64,000 bases of DNA from Pedobacter yulinensis. GTDB taxonomy: Bacteria; Bacteroidota; Bacteroidia; Sphingobacteriales; Sphingobacteriaceae. The notes below the pieces were generated by a model that was given only the letters and a program-made list of their open reading frames with translations, made no database searches and was not told the origin of the DNA. Of the stretch, positions 63,346 through 64,000 are shown piece after piece. Position numbers and translations under genes: made by a program. Position 1 is the stretch's first letter. Every line of letters starts with the position of its first letter. The stretch covers positions 1,566,728-1,630,727 of the forward strand of contig NZ_KZ686268.1 in NCBI RefSeq assembly GCF_003029735.1. The letters are read 5' to 3'.

Positions 63346-63863
63346 ACCCGTCGTTGCAGCTTCTCCTGGGTTGTTATCCCTGTCTTTTTTGAAGCGCAGC
63401 GGTACTGCTGTTTTTGCCGTTCGTCCTGCTGTTCACTCTAGCCCTCGTGCCTCGGGGCTGCCGTTTCCATCAGGGCTATAACCGGCGGCCGGGTGCTTTC
63501 AAACCTGCAAGCGTCCAACCTTCCCGCTTATCAGGCTGCTGTATTTTTCCACGTACAGCAATAAGTCAGCGCACCAAACGTTTTCAGGTTGTCTTTGTGA
63601 TCGTGGCAGATTTTTTGCTGCTTTCGTGACTGCTGCCGCTGTTTCAGCGCTGCATTTTTTAGGGGGTCATTTTGCCGGTCGCTGAACAGCGCCGGGGTTT
63701 AACAGCGCATGGCGCATAAAACAAAATAAATGACATCTGCACCCCTGGCAGCACCCTGCCTCTATTTATTTGCTGTGAAGCGAACGCATCCTTTGTTCAG
63801 GCACTGTTCCGGGCCAGATGTCTATTGCCATCACCTTTCCGCAGCCAACCCGTTTTAAAATTT
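63346..63863. other. Gap after hemJ
   Basis: About 520 nt without a recognisable gene, RNA or mobile element. A weak hairpin with a T-run (63638-63660) may end the hem transcript. Short open frames here do not look like protein. Confidence 0.55.
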
Positions 63864-64000
63864 ATGAGCATCCCCACCATCCCTCTTCAGCTGATCAAAG
63901 CTGAAAAACCGGCCATGAAGAACACGGCGGTTCAGCATGTAAGCAAACATTTTGACATCGTGCTGGGCATTGATTTTCACTGGACAACCTTTCCCTTTAT
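63864..64000 (+). CDS. N-terminus of a possible PAAR/RHS-associated protein (3' end outside window)
   Basis: ATG 63864 opens a frame that runs out of the window: 45 residues starting M-S-I-P-T-I-P-L-Q-L-I-K-A-E-K-P. 'VQHVSKHFDIVLGIDFHW' recalls the H-F-D-x-V-x-G-I-D-x-H beginning of PAAR-like domains found at the N-terminus of large RHS or contractile-injection-associated proteins. No signal peptide. Only a fragment is visible, so this is a lead, not an identification. Confidence 0.4.
   Translation, partial: MSIPTIPLQLIKAEKPAMKNTAVQHVSKHFDIVLGIDFHWTTFPF

Noticed and set aside
63414..63629. 71-codon open frame after hemJ
   Set aside because: Composition and sequence look random; no start context or domain.
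63638..63660. Hairpin CGCTG-TTT-CAGCG with T-run as hem-cluster terminator
   Set aside because: Only 5 bp and the T-run starts 4-5 nt after the stem; too weak to list as a feature.

Overview
The window is one chromosomal stretch of a Bacteroidota bacterium, most likely a Sphingobacteriales member (Pedobacter/Mucilaginibacter type); I cannot name the genus. The reasons are sequence features: promoters of the Bacteroidota primary sigma factor (TTTG, about 19 nt, TAnnTTTG), few Shine-Dalgarno sites, a lipidated TamA (TamL) next to TamB, the long insertion-type IspG, a HemC-HemD fusion, and an L17 with a long acidic tail. It is essentially a housekeeping region: I see no transposase, integrase, CRISPR array, rRNA or tRNA.

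Layout. 1-18.5 kb: the str/S10/spc/alpha ribosomal supercluster, starting in the last third of fusA and running rpsJ, then rplC to rplQ, with secY, map, infA and rpoA inside. Unusually, rpsJ is cut off from rplC by its own terminator, an unrelated minus-strand gene and a TSUP-DUF1634 transporter pair; rplC then has its own near-consensus promoter. Most longer gaps inside the cluster carry strong RNA hairpins. A 50-nt element occurs twice with one difference, directly before rpsM and before rpsD, and is a good candidate for a repeated autoregulatory site. 18.5-28 kb: single genes (2H phosphoesterase, Methyltransf_32-type methyltransferase, dnaK, nucleotidyltransferase, cupin, desaturase, DEAD-box helicase, amino acid permease). 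28-42 kb: topoisomerase IV genes parE and parC flank an opposite-strand tamB-tamL-yihY block plus cytidine deaminase. 42-53.8 kb: msrA, a lipoprotein with an exported D-aminoacylase-type amidohydrolase, a methyltransferase, MlaF/MlaE, an SDR, a PspC/LiaF-like/RDD membrane group, ispG, and a hydrolase. 54-63.3 kb: a heme cluster (hemA, hemCD, hemB, hemL, a sensor kinase and response regulator, a TPR protein, hemE, hemJ). The last 137 bases begin a gene whose N-terminus resembles PAAR/RHS-associated proteins.

How it fits together: ribosome and transcription genes with protein export and N-terminal processing; outer-membrane assembly (TamB/TamL) and lipid traffic (MlaEF); tetrapyrrole synthesis from glutamyl-tRNA to uroporphyrinogen decarboxylation plus protoporphyrinogen oxidation, with a two-component system embedded in the same strand. 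Several genes have a promoter -7 box only a few bases before their start codon, so near-leaderless mRNAs look common. All RNA structures were found by eye; no folding or database search was run.
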